Shown here piece by piece: positions 45,324-54,690 of a DNA stretch of 64,000 nucleotides. The notes beneath the pieces were generated by a model. It was not told where the DNA came from and did not search any database. It saw only the letters and a program-made list of their open reading frames with translations. Position 1 is the first letter of the stretch, and every line of letters starts with the position of its first letter. The stretch comes from Cryptomeria japonica. Its lineage: Eukaryota; Streptophyta; Pinopsida; Cupressales; Cupressaceae. The position numbers and the translations under genes were made by a program. The stretch lies in NCBI RefSeq assembly GCF_030272615.1, contig NC_081415.1, positions 260,648,425 to 260,712,424 of the forward strand, written 5' to 3'.

Positions 45324-46425
45324 CCATCACCATCACCATCACCATCACCATCACCACCACCACCACCACCATCACCATCACCATCACCATCACCATCAAC
45401 ATCACCATCATCATCATCATCATCAGTAATACCAAAATCATCATCACCAGCATAGTAACATGATTTATCCTTATTCCTTCTATATCTAGATTTGCTCTAA
45501 TATTTTGGATTAGGTTTAAAATTCCTCATAAATATTTCATGATTCCTAGCAGCTCTTTCAGGACATCTAGAAGCAAAATGACCAATCTTATTGCATGAAA
45601 AACATTTAAAATAAACTTTTCCTTCATACTTACTTCCAACCGGTCCTTTAGGGATTCTTCTAGAAATTAGGGCTTCCAACTCTTCAAGTTATATGTCTTC
45701 TCTTTCAATGTCTTCTAAATCTTTAGCATATAACTCCTTCCAGTCTATCTTGTGCTTACCGGAGGTAGATGCTCTAAATGCAATCTCTGTTTTAGTAGCA
45801 CTCTGATCTCCAAGCTCAAAAGCAGTCAACTTCCCAAGTAATGTATCTTTGGTAACATGGGTATTTGACATTGTCCAAAGTTCATTTATTACAATAGCCT
45901 TCATTTTGTAAGTCAAAGGTAGAACTCTCAGAATCTTTGAAACAACCTCACCCTCCTTAACATTTCCACCACAACATTTGATTCTCATGACAACTTCATT
46001 CACTCTATCCATGAAAGAACTTATCTTCTTATCTTCTTCCATTTTCAAAGTTTCATATCTCACCCAATAACCTTCAAGTTTTGCAATTTTTACTGCTTGG
46101 TCTCCTTCATAAAGAGTTTCAAGCTTCAACTAGATCTACTTTGCATTTTCCATCTCTATGACATTCAACAACTTCTCATCTAACAGGGCACTTAACAATG
46201 CTTCTTTCGCTTTGACATCATCATTAGCTCTCTTTTGCTTATCAGGAGGTGCTAGTGTTCTAGAATTAGGATCATGGGGTGTATACCCTTTCTCTGTTAT
46301 CTCCCAAACTTCATCTCCAAGACATCTCAGATGGATCTTCATTCACTCCTTCCATATTTTATAATTTTACCATCAAATTTGGGACTCTCCTTTCGGTAGG
46401 GATTAAATGTAGAAGTTGATGCCAT
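42354..46425 (-). pseudogene. Copia-B gag-pol polyprotein (decayed)
   Basis: The ATG at 46425 starts MASTSTFNPYRKESPKFDG. Gag continues in 45689-46342 with frame breaks. The zinc knuckle CFSCNKIGHFASRC (45497-45679) is intact. An Asp/Gly-rich linker is encoded at 45290-45430. The protease core WDIDSGFSHHITGN and the integrase-preceding block with LWHKRMCHVNFDCI are in 44675-45286; integrase (with NPYELWFDHTP) at 44166-44627; the RT start (WVFRNKLNEEGQVVRSKAR) at 43611-43844; later RT at 42939-43142; and RNase H (CIDSDWAGDVDDWKTPIGGA, AKAEYVAVATN) at 42354-42887. Many stops separate these blocks, so it is not functional. Confidence 0.9.
45290..45430 (-). repeat. GAT/GGT triplet array inside Copia-B gag-pol
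   Basis: About 47 triplets of ATC/ACC on the plus strand. Read on the coding strand they give alternating Asp/Gly between the zinc knuckle and the protease. The array stays in frame. Confidence 0.9.
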
Positions 46426-46499
46426 CGGATCTCCTCAAGCAGTTAGGCTTCTGCAGGGAGGACCGACACTTAGGGAAGTGTGCACATAGGGATGATGCT

Positions 46500-46815
46500 T
46501 GTAGGAGAAATTTCACCTTTTGTGGTTTTATCTTGTTGTTACATTCCACATTCGGTGGGTGATCCACCTCTTGTGGAATATTATATTATTTCTCCTACCT
46601 ACCCCTACTTTTTCTTACCTACCCTTGTTTCTCATTGAGCTACATGTAATGATTGTGTGCTCACATATCCAATTGGCCTTGCCTATATAAGTAGGCCCAT
46701 GTTAATCTAGTTGATCAATTTTGCATATTGATGAGAATATAGTTTGTTCTTGTCAAACTATTGTCTCTCTTTTGTATGCTTTTTGTTATGCCCTTGATCT
46801 TGGAAAAATATCACA
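46500..46815 (+). repeat. Copia-C 5' LTR (316 bp)
   Basis: TGTAGGAGAA...AATATCACA, ending directly before the primer site. It has a TATA-like CCTATATAAG at about 46683. The left end rests on the TGT...ACA inverted ends and on the position inside the Copia-B primer site. Confidence 0.7.
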
Positions 46816-46830
46816 TGGTATCAGAGCCAT
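46816..46830 (+). other. Copia-C primer binding site
   Basis: TGGTATCAGAGCCATTG directly follows the LTR. It is the common plant Copia primer site. Confidence 0.85.
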
Positions 46831-48241
46831 TGGGGATTCATTGATTAGTTTTGGGAGACATCTTGGAAGGCTTCTAATTTTAGATCTGAGGTATTGCACA
46901 TTTTGGAGGCATCCTAGAGCATTTTTGACCTCACCAGTGCGTCTGGGAGTCCATTTCTATAAAAATCGAGTATAAACTTGACCTATTTTGGCGAAAGTTG
47001 AATTTTGGGTGTTGGAGGAATTTTTTACCCAATTTGGGTAGTATGGTATGGATTAAAAAAAATAAAATATATATTTTTTAATTTTCTTTATTTAAAAGTC
47101 GCAATTTTTTTTATTTTGTATTGAAAAAGTTTTTTAAAAAATAAAAAAATATTATATTTTTTTTGGGGGGGTACGTTGACCCCAACCCCTGTACTTGTAA
47201 CCTACACAGTTTGCAAGTGTATCGCAGACCATACCGGTTCTGGTGACCACACCGTCTATAGCGCTGCCAGCTTCCATCACCTCCTATTAGCTCCGACAAC
47301 CTTCGTCCACCCCAGCCACCGCCGCAACCTCCCGCCGACCCCGACCATCGTCCGCCAGCCTCAGCCTCAGCTCCTACCAACCTATCATGCGCCCGTGACC
47401 TCTTGCCAACCTGAATCCAATGGGACCCACGTCTTCCATGTGGCAGGTGGCCACTGGCCCATGGGCAAGACACTGTGCTATACCTCATTACCACCGTACA
47501 ATACAATCATCGTACAGTCAGTTGCCACATCATTTGTTCGTACAACCAAGCAGAAGGGTGCGATGACCATTTTGATGGTCATACAACCATCAAATTTAAC
47601 ACAGTGAACTGCTAACGTCAGCCTGTGTCAACACCTTTTCAAAAAATTTATACCCCTCTCCGCTGAGCAGTTTGTTTTTTTGGATCAACTTTGGAGGCCC
47701 ATAACTTTCTCAATTTTGCTCCTTTTTGGTACAATTTTTTTTATTTGGGCTAATTTTTCACGATCTCCACAATGGTGTGGTTATTTTCTGATTTTGGTGA
47801 ACAGGTTTTTCAGAATTTTCAGATTCTCTCAGCAGCACCTTTCCAATCCTCAATTTTGCAACTTCAAAGGCTTCATTTGGGCTCATACAACCTCCTTTTC
47901 AGGTGCCGTTTTATTTAAAGTGCATATTTTTTCGTCTAATTTCATAATATGTCATTAGTTTGTAGAGATTTTGAGTGGATATTGTACTTTCAAAAATTGG
48001 TCTTTTGTGGCCTACTTGGTACTTGTAATTTGCTTGGATCTTAGTTTAGATCTCTTACATTATTAGTTTGAGTCTCCTTTGGCCTCTTTGAGGCAATTGT
48101 AAAGTTGAAATCAGAAGTCCACTTTGCCATTTTTTGCAAGTGGCCCATTGTACATGCACTAAGTATAAAGTGCCAAATCATCATTTTTTGGGAGGGAGGG
48201 GTTCTTTGATTGAGTGAATTTGGGGGGGGTGGGGGGGTGTC
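46831..48241 (+). other. Copia-C leader with a GC-rich block
   Basis: About 1.4 kb before gag. 47165-47560 is GC/CCG-rich (open for 144 codons at 47176-47607, no recognisable domain) and is framed by poly-T/A-rich DNA. The rest is T-rich. Confidence 0.6.
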
Positions 48242-50967
48242 TTGTGTGATTGTGCCTCTCTTTCCTTGTTCTCTTTCTTTTTTGTTTCTATTAGTCCTCA
48301 TAAATTTCCACCTTTAACTCCACATAACTATGCATCTTGGAAAATTAAAGCATGGAGCAAACTAATGGAAAAAGGACTCACACATTACATAGATGGAACA
48401 ATCACAACATCAACAAATCCTAAGGCTGATCCTAATGCTCAATTAGAATGTCTCACTAAAAATTGCATGACTCTTGGAACTTTGCGTAAGTATGTATCAG
48501 ATGACCTCATTTTTCACATTGAGAAGTGTTCTACAATCAAAGAGGCTTGGGATATCTTTCAAAAATTGTATGGTCAAGTTAATGAAATTAGAGGCTACAA
48601 GATTAACAATGATCTCACCAACTTGGATCCCAAGAGTTTTGATACAATCCAAAATTATGTCACCAAAGCAAATGAGCTAAGAGAAAAGCTTAAGGATTAT
48701 GGAATTGACAAAAAGGATGCTCAATTGATATTCAACTTGTTGGACAAGCTTTCACTTGAATATGCAATATTTTTTTCTAGCTTACAAACCCATCACTTGA
48801 CAGTGGGGAGTGCCTACACTATGCCTTCATTTGATGCTTTCATGGAAATGTTGATGTTGGAACAATCTAAGTTGTTGAACATGGGGATTCTCAAGTCTTC
48901 AAAGTCCAAGGCTTTGGTGGCTAATCAAGGGAGTCAAGGCAAAGATTCCAATAAGAAGAAGAAGCAATCTAAGTCAAAGCCACAATAGGAAAAAGGACAA
49001 TCATCCTCTCCATCACAAGGAGATTTTTCATCCTCTTCCAAGAAGGGAAATCCACCTAATAAGGAAAAACCAACTTGTGCTTATTGCAAGAAGTATGGTC
49101 ATGATGAGCATTGATGTCACACCAAGCAAGTTGATGAGTTGACACATCTCCTTAATAAGAACAACATCAATTTTCCATCCGCCTACACCAAGAAGGAATC
49201 ATCTCCTTCCACTTCCTCACAGTCTAAAGGAAAAGGGAAAGCATTTGTGGCTAAAATAAGTTCTTCATAGTAGTGGATACTTGAATCGGGTTCCTCTTAT
49301 CACATGGGTTCTACAAAGGATAAATTTTCTTCATTGGAGCCATCAAAGGTACCTCACATTTACATAGGTGATGATACATAAGTTGAGGTTGAAGGGAAAG
49401 GTTCGGTTTCCATGGATGATGGAATATTTGATAATGTTCTTTATGTTCCTAACTTGTTTACCAATCTTCTCTCTGTCTACCAAATCACTCACTATGGGAA
49501 TGGCAAAAGGGTTGAGTTTACAACTAATTCAGTTGTGGTAAAAGAACTTGATAATGATGCCTTGGTAGCAGTGAGACAAGTCAATGACAAAATGAAGCTT
49601 TATTCATTCTCCCACTTTATGCCAAGTTCTCCTTCTAGGGCCTTGCTTACTCATTCAAATTCTGAAAGTAAGCTATGGCATGAGCGGTTTGGTCACCTCA
49701 ACTACTGCTATCTTCAGTAGCTTAGCACTAAAGACATGGTCATAGGTCTACCTCAAATTAGTTTTTTAGAGGGTGTATGTTCAGGATGTTCCATTGGAAA
49801 GCATCCTGAGGAGAAGTTTGATAAGGGGAAATATTGGAGAGCTTTGGAAGTTCTTCAACTTGTTCACAGCAATGTCGCAAGTCCATTTCCATCATCTTCA
49901 TTTAGTAGGCCCCACTATGTCTTCACCTTCATTGGTGACTACTCCCGGTTCACTTGGGTCTATTTTCTTGTTCATAAGAGTGAAGTGTTTGACAAATTTC
50001 TAGACTTCAAGGCTCATGTAAGGCTCATGTGGAGAAGCAATCAGGGTTAGTGGTCAAGATCCTTTGCACAAATAATGGAAGGGAATATGTGAACAAAAGA
50101 CTTGAGGATTTTTGTACATTTGAGGGGATTGATCTTCAGCATTTAGTTACCTTCACTCCAAAACATAATAGAGTTGTAGAATGTAAGAATAGAACTCTCA
50201 AGGAAATGGCTAGTTGTATGATACATGCACATTCTTTTGATCTTGCCTTTTGGTCAGAGGCTATCAGTTGTGCTACACACATCCAAAATCGGGTTCTTCA
50301 CAAATCTTTGATGGGGTATTACTCCTTTTGAGGCTTGGGCTGGTAGGAAACCGATTGTGAGACATTTTAGAGTCTTTGGGTGTCCATCATGGGCTCGCAT
50401 TCCTTTGTAGAAATGCAAGGCATTGGAACCTCAGAGTAGGCCTTGTATTTTTGTTGGATATCCCGAGGGTGTTAAGGCATATTGATTGATGGATCCAGAG
50501 ACACATGAGGTGTTTATTGAGAGGAGTGTTCATTTTGAGGAAAGCTCTCCTAGCTTAGCCTCACTTCCTCCTCTACCTTCCTCCATTGTGGATAGTGATA
50601 GTGATTTCGATGATGAGACTCCTTCAACTTTGACTCGCAGGGTTACACCTCTGCAGGGTCCACTAGCAGTTGAGGAGCTTCATCCTCCACCTAGACCTCA
50701 TTGGGATTGATAGACACTTGAGTCAGTGGGTTCTCTTGTTGGGGATCCTTCAGATACACGGAGGACTCGATCACAACATCAAAACCTTCCACATGCATAC
50801 ATTACTACCGCTTCTGATCCACAAACATTTCAGGAAGCATCAGGGGTTCCCAAGTGGGACCAAGCTATGGAGGAAGAGTATAGTTCCTTGACGAGGAACA
50901 ACACTTGGGAGTTAGTCCCTCTCCCTAAGGGGAGAAATATGGTTTGATGTAAATGGATCTATCAGAC
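48242..50967 (+). pseudogene. Copia-C gag, protease, integrase and RT start (decayed)
   Basis: Gag 48242-48988 carries the NYASWKIKAWSKLMEKGL and IKEAWDIFQKLYGQ blocks. The knuckle CAYCKKYGHDEH*CHTK (about 49077) has a stop replacing one codon. The protease core WILESGSSYHMGS has Glu where the catalytic Asp belongs (about 49275). The GAG-pre-integrase block with KLWHERFGHLNYCYLQ is in 49412-49720. Integrase runs at 49736-50460, with an 11-bp duplication at 50010-50031 shifting the frame. The RT start at 50840-50967 shows NNTWELVPLPKGRNMV and KWIYQ. Stops are mostly TAG/TGA/TAA at positions where CAG, CGA, CAA or TGG would fit. Confidence 0.88.
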
Positions 50968-51879
50968 TGTCATGCCCAAACTTTTGGGCACAAATGGAAT
51001 AATTTTTTTTTTTCAAAACATAACCTGATGAAGCTAAGTTTGCTAAAATAATGTAGTAACAAGTCTTGTCTTAACTATGTTTGAATTCTTTTTCCACTAA
51101 AGCTAGTCTAAAAAACTAAATCAAGTAAGCGAGATAATCTACATTACATGTAGAATTTAACTCTCCAAAGAAATTATTATTATCTCACCATTTAATAAAT
51201 AAATAAATTCATTTAAGCAAAAATCTCTAATTAAATTGACAAGAGATATTATCAATCTCAATTAATCTTTTAATTGTTGTAGGAATTAATTAAATTAACT
51301 CTAGCTCTTAGACTTATGAAACCACCTACATTTCAATTTAACAATAATTATCATGTGTATTAAATTTCAACTATAATGCCAAATAAAACTTTAAAGAAAA
51401 TTGCCCTATCACATTTAATCTTGAAGAGCCTAAATTTAGGTGGGCTACAATAATCCCCCCCTATAGCCAAATAACTCCCAAAAAAAAATCGTTATAAAGT
51501 TCTAAAAGATTAAACTTTCAAAAGAATTTAAAATTTAAAACACCATGTTCAAATATTTAAATAATTGTATATAAAATATGAATGTATAAATAAAATAATT
51601 AAACTATAGTGTATATATATATATATGAAACATATAATTTCTAAATTAGATAAATGGGGAATACCCTATTTGAAAATTTTGAATGGGTTTCCCCCTCTTT
51701 TAAAAAGACTATGTTAACCTATTTTCTACCTTAAATGCTTCTATGCTAACCCTAACCCAAAATTGGGTTAGGGTTGCATATATTTTTTTTAAACTAACCT
51801 AAACCTATCTTTCTATTTTCTTAGTTTCTTTTTTTTTTTGTGCTATGATGTGTTTTTGTGTAGGGACAGAAAAAGGGAG

Positions 51880-52190
51880 GCGGCGACCATGAGTTTTGGC
51901 GAAGCCATGAGAGGGGAGGCGAGCAGAGGTTACCATGGGCCCCCGCAGCAACGGCCGCAGTCATGCCTGTGGGTCACGACCCACAGTGGTGGCCTTGGCC
52001 GCCGCTGTGGGTCGCGGCCCGCAGCACGACTGTCGCTGCTGCTGTGGGGCGCCGCCCACAGGGGGGCGAAGCCCCCCCCGTTTGTGGGTTGCGACCCACA
52101 GCACGGCTGCGGCCGCCGCTGGGGGTCACCACCCACAGCACGGGGGGGCCGCCCTGCGGGGGTTCCGCAAGGGCCAAGGCTCCCCAATTT
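51880..52190. repeat. GC-rich hairpin cluster in the 3' LTR
   Basis: Repeated imperfect palindromes of type CTGTGGGTCACGACCCACAG at 51967-51986, about 52003-52024, 52041-52061, 52083-52100 and 52119-52138, plus GGGGGGC-GAA-GCCCCCC at about 52061-52077. A diverged copy of the cluster is at 60575-60855. Confidence 0.85.
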
Positions 52191-52234
52191 TTTTTTGTTT
52201 CTTTTTTTTTTATCCCTTTTTTTTGTTATAAAAT

Positions 52235-52266
52235 TATAAATATATATATATATCTCTGTGTGTGTG

Positions 52267-52324
<58 letters not shown>

Positions 52325-52356
52325 CATACATACATATTTATACATACATACATATA

Positions 52357-52444
<88 letters not shown>

Positions 52445-52445
52445 T
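52235..52445 (+). repeat. Composite TG / TA / TACA microsatellite
   Basis: (TG)n, (TA)n and (TACA)n runs in series; present only in this LTR. Confidence 0.95.
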
Positions 52446-54671
52446 CATTATTGCAATAATAACTTAATAGAATAATGCATTTTTTTTTAAAGCATATTTA
52501 GAATACAATATAGTCAATATTAAAAATGGGTGAAATACCCAACTAGTCTCTCATTTCTATTAATGAGGACTTAAAATAAAATGAATACATTTATTTTTCA
52601 GAATAAATACAACATATAGCTTTTCTTTTACATTGCTGCAACTAAAATATAATATCTCATTCACTAATCTTTTTCTGCAAATCAAGTAAAACCAACAACT
52701 CCTAGCTTGTCTTTTTCTTTTCTTTCCAAGCAACCTGCAAATAAATCACAAGGCTATGACCATGGAGAGATCACCTCCCAGCCTAGGCTTTCTAGAAGCC
52801 ACCCTCAAGCTTGGAGAACCAAGCCCTAGATAGGTTACACTCAAGCAAACACAATAAACAAGGGAAAAACACACACAAACACTTTCCCAACCAAGGCTAC
52901 ACTTCATCACAAAATGTGATGTTTTTACATGGGTGGAAGTGGACCAAATACCCCGAGGAGACTGGAAGAATGGTAGATCACAAAGTCATCTCATGGCAAA
53001 CAAAGATATATTATAGGTTCATTAACCCCACATCCTTATGCCCCCCAAGGCTTTCATGCCATACTTTCTCTCCTTATGACCCCCAAATGCATAAACAAGG
53101 CTCTGCAGCAAGGGTCACATATACAACCCTTGAGATTACTCTCATAATGAGAGCCTCTCACTCGAAGGTTGTCAAACTCCTTCCACCCATAAGACCATCC
53201 TAATCTCCCAAGAGTAGAAGGCCTTGGTTACTCCCAAATCACAATAAAATGCATAAAAGAAATAACAAATAGGTCACATAATAATTTCACAAAGGAAAAT
53301 ACAAGAAAACAAATTTTACATACAAACAATCTTTCCAACATAAACATGCAACGTGAAAGGGAGAAGATGAACCAACCTTCAATCTGCCCAAAGGTTTGCT
53401 AGAACTAGTTTGAGGATGAGCAACCCAATTCCACAATCCTTTCTTCTACACTTAGCCAAATTTCTATCCCAAAACTATTCTTTTCAAAATTGCAAGATCT
53501 CCAAAAATGGAGAGTGGGTGATTACCCACTAAGTCCCTAATCCTTGCCTAAGAAGGCCTCAGTGAGAGTTCTCCTAGGTTACTAAAATTGAAAAAGGGAA
53601 AAAGTAAGAGAGACTGGGGAAAAGGATCTCACATCAAAAAGGAAGGTTATCTAACCTAGATGGAACCTTCTAAATTGAATTTTCGCTCACCTTAGGAAAC
53701 CCACTTTTTGAGGTGACTAAACAGTCACATGGGAGTAGTCACATGCCTAAAAATACTCCTAACCTATAGGTATACCTTATGGACTTTAGGAAAAACCTTT
53801 AAACTACCCCTAGGAGTCCATTTGACCCCTTAGAAACCCATCTGAAGTTAACTTTCAGGTCAAACCTGAGTTGACCACTCCAAAGACTCTCTACCCAAGG
53901 AAAATTTGAGACTTCATTCAAATGTTTGAAAAGGGCTATGGTCGAACCAACTCCCTCCAAGAGACAAGTCAAAAATCAAGACACAAATCAACACGTGTCA
54001 AGTGACACAATAAAATACATTACAAAATTACACATGGAATTTGTCTCTTGTTGGATTTACACAAATTAATAAATTCAATTTAACACAGATGCAACATTTA
54101 CTTTCACAAATAAAATACGATACATATGGGGTGTTGTCTCTCCAAATAGACAACCCCTGGTTTTACGAATGTACATAGGTCTAGGTTTGGTTCTCCATAG
54201 TATTTTCATGGTCACATGGATAATTTTCCTGTGCAACTCAATTACACATTAGTAATTCCAAATAACCTCATATAATATTAAACACATGAATAAGAATACA
54301 CATCAAACACTCTGCATACAATTGACATTAAACAGACCAATATATCTTATATCCAAATAAATCCACATAAGTAATTATCATAATCCTCATAATTTTGATC
54401 CATACATAAGACATGCATCCTATTTCTATCATCATAGTAAAGTCCTACAAATCCAATAATGACATACATCATCTCAAAGTTATCATATTCTAGAATCATA
54501 TAGAGTCCTATATCTATAATGCATAGAAATGAAGCATCCATATACACCAATGTTATCCAAATCATGGAATCATATAAGTTCTAAATCCACAATGCATAAA
54601 ATAAAGCATCGATAATAGTCTTAACATGAAAATCATTGAAATGTTAGGATGAGTCGGGGTAGGCCATCACA

Positions 54672-54690
54672 CCCTCCCCCTCTAGGCATG
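54672..54690 (-). other. Polypurine tract of the chromovirus
   Basis: Minus strand reads GCCTAGAGGGGGAGGG immediately before the 3' LTR start TGTGATGG. Confidence 0.8.

Larger units (their letters stand above)
39608..46499 (-). mobile_element. Copia-B: Ty1/Copia element (minus), 5' end split off by Copia-C
   Basis: Gag, zinc knuckle, protease, integrase, RT and RNase H occur in Copia order from 46425 down to 42354, followed by a polypurine stretch and a 3' LTR. The internal sequence stops at 46499, inside the primer binding site, where Copia-C begins. The 5' LTR should therefore lie beyond the right end of the window. A solo LTR sits inside the 3' LTR. Confidence 0.9.
46500..50967 (+). mobile_element. 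Copia-C: Ty1/Copia element (plus), split in its RT by a Gypsy insertion
   Basis: Short 5' LTR, primer site TGGTATCAGAGCC, a long leader, then gag, protease, integrase and the start of RT. The RT breaks off at 50967 and resumes at 63851-64000. The 3' end is beyond the window. It inserted into the Copia-B primer binding site. Confidence 0.9.
50968..54671 (-). repeat. Chromovirus 3' LTR (about 3.7 kb)
   Basis: Plus-strand ends TGTCATGCCC and CATCACA. It aligns with 59637-63845. It contains a terminal hairpin, a GC-rich hairpin cluster (51880-52190) and a composite microsatellite (52235-52445) where the partner LTR has about 660 bp of ordinary sequence. It lacks about 50 bp present near 62240. 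Confidence 0.92.

Noticed and set aside
45207-45455. Ser/Pro-repeat ORF on the plus strand
   Set aside because: Antisense shadow of the Asp/Gly triplet array in Copia-B.
52811-53203. 130-codon plus ORF in the chromovirus LTR, repeated at 61928-62272
   Set aside because: It lies in non-coding LTR sequence, shows no domain, and its partner copy has a different end; a chance ORF.
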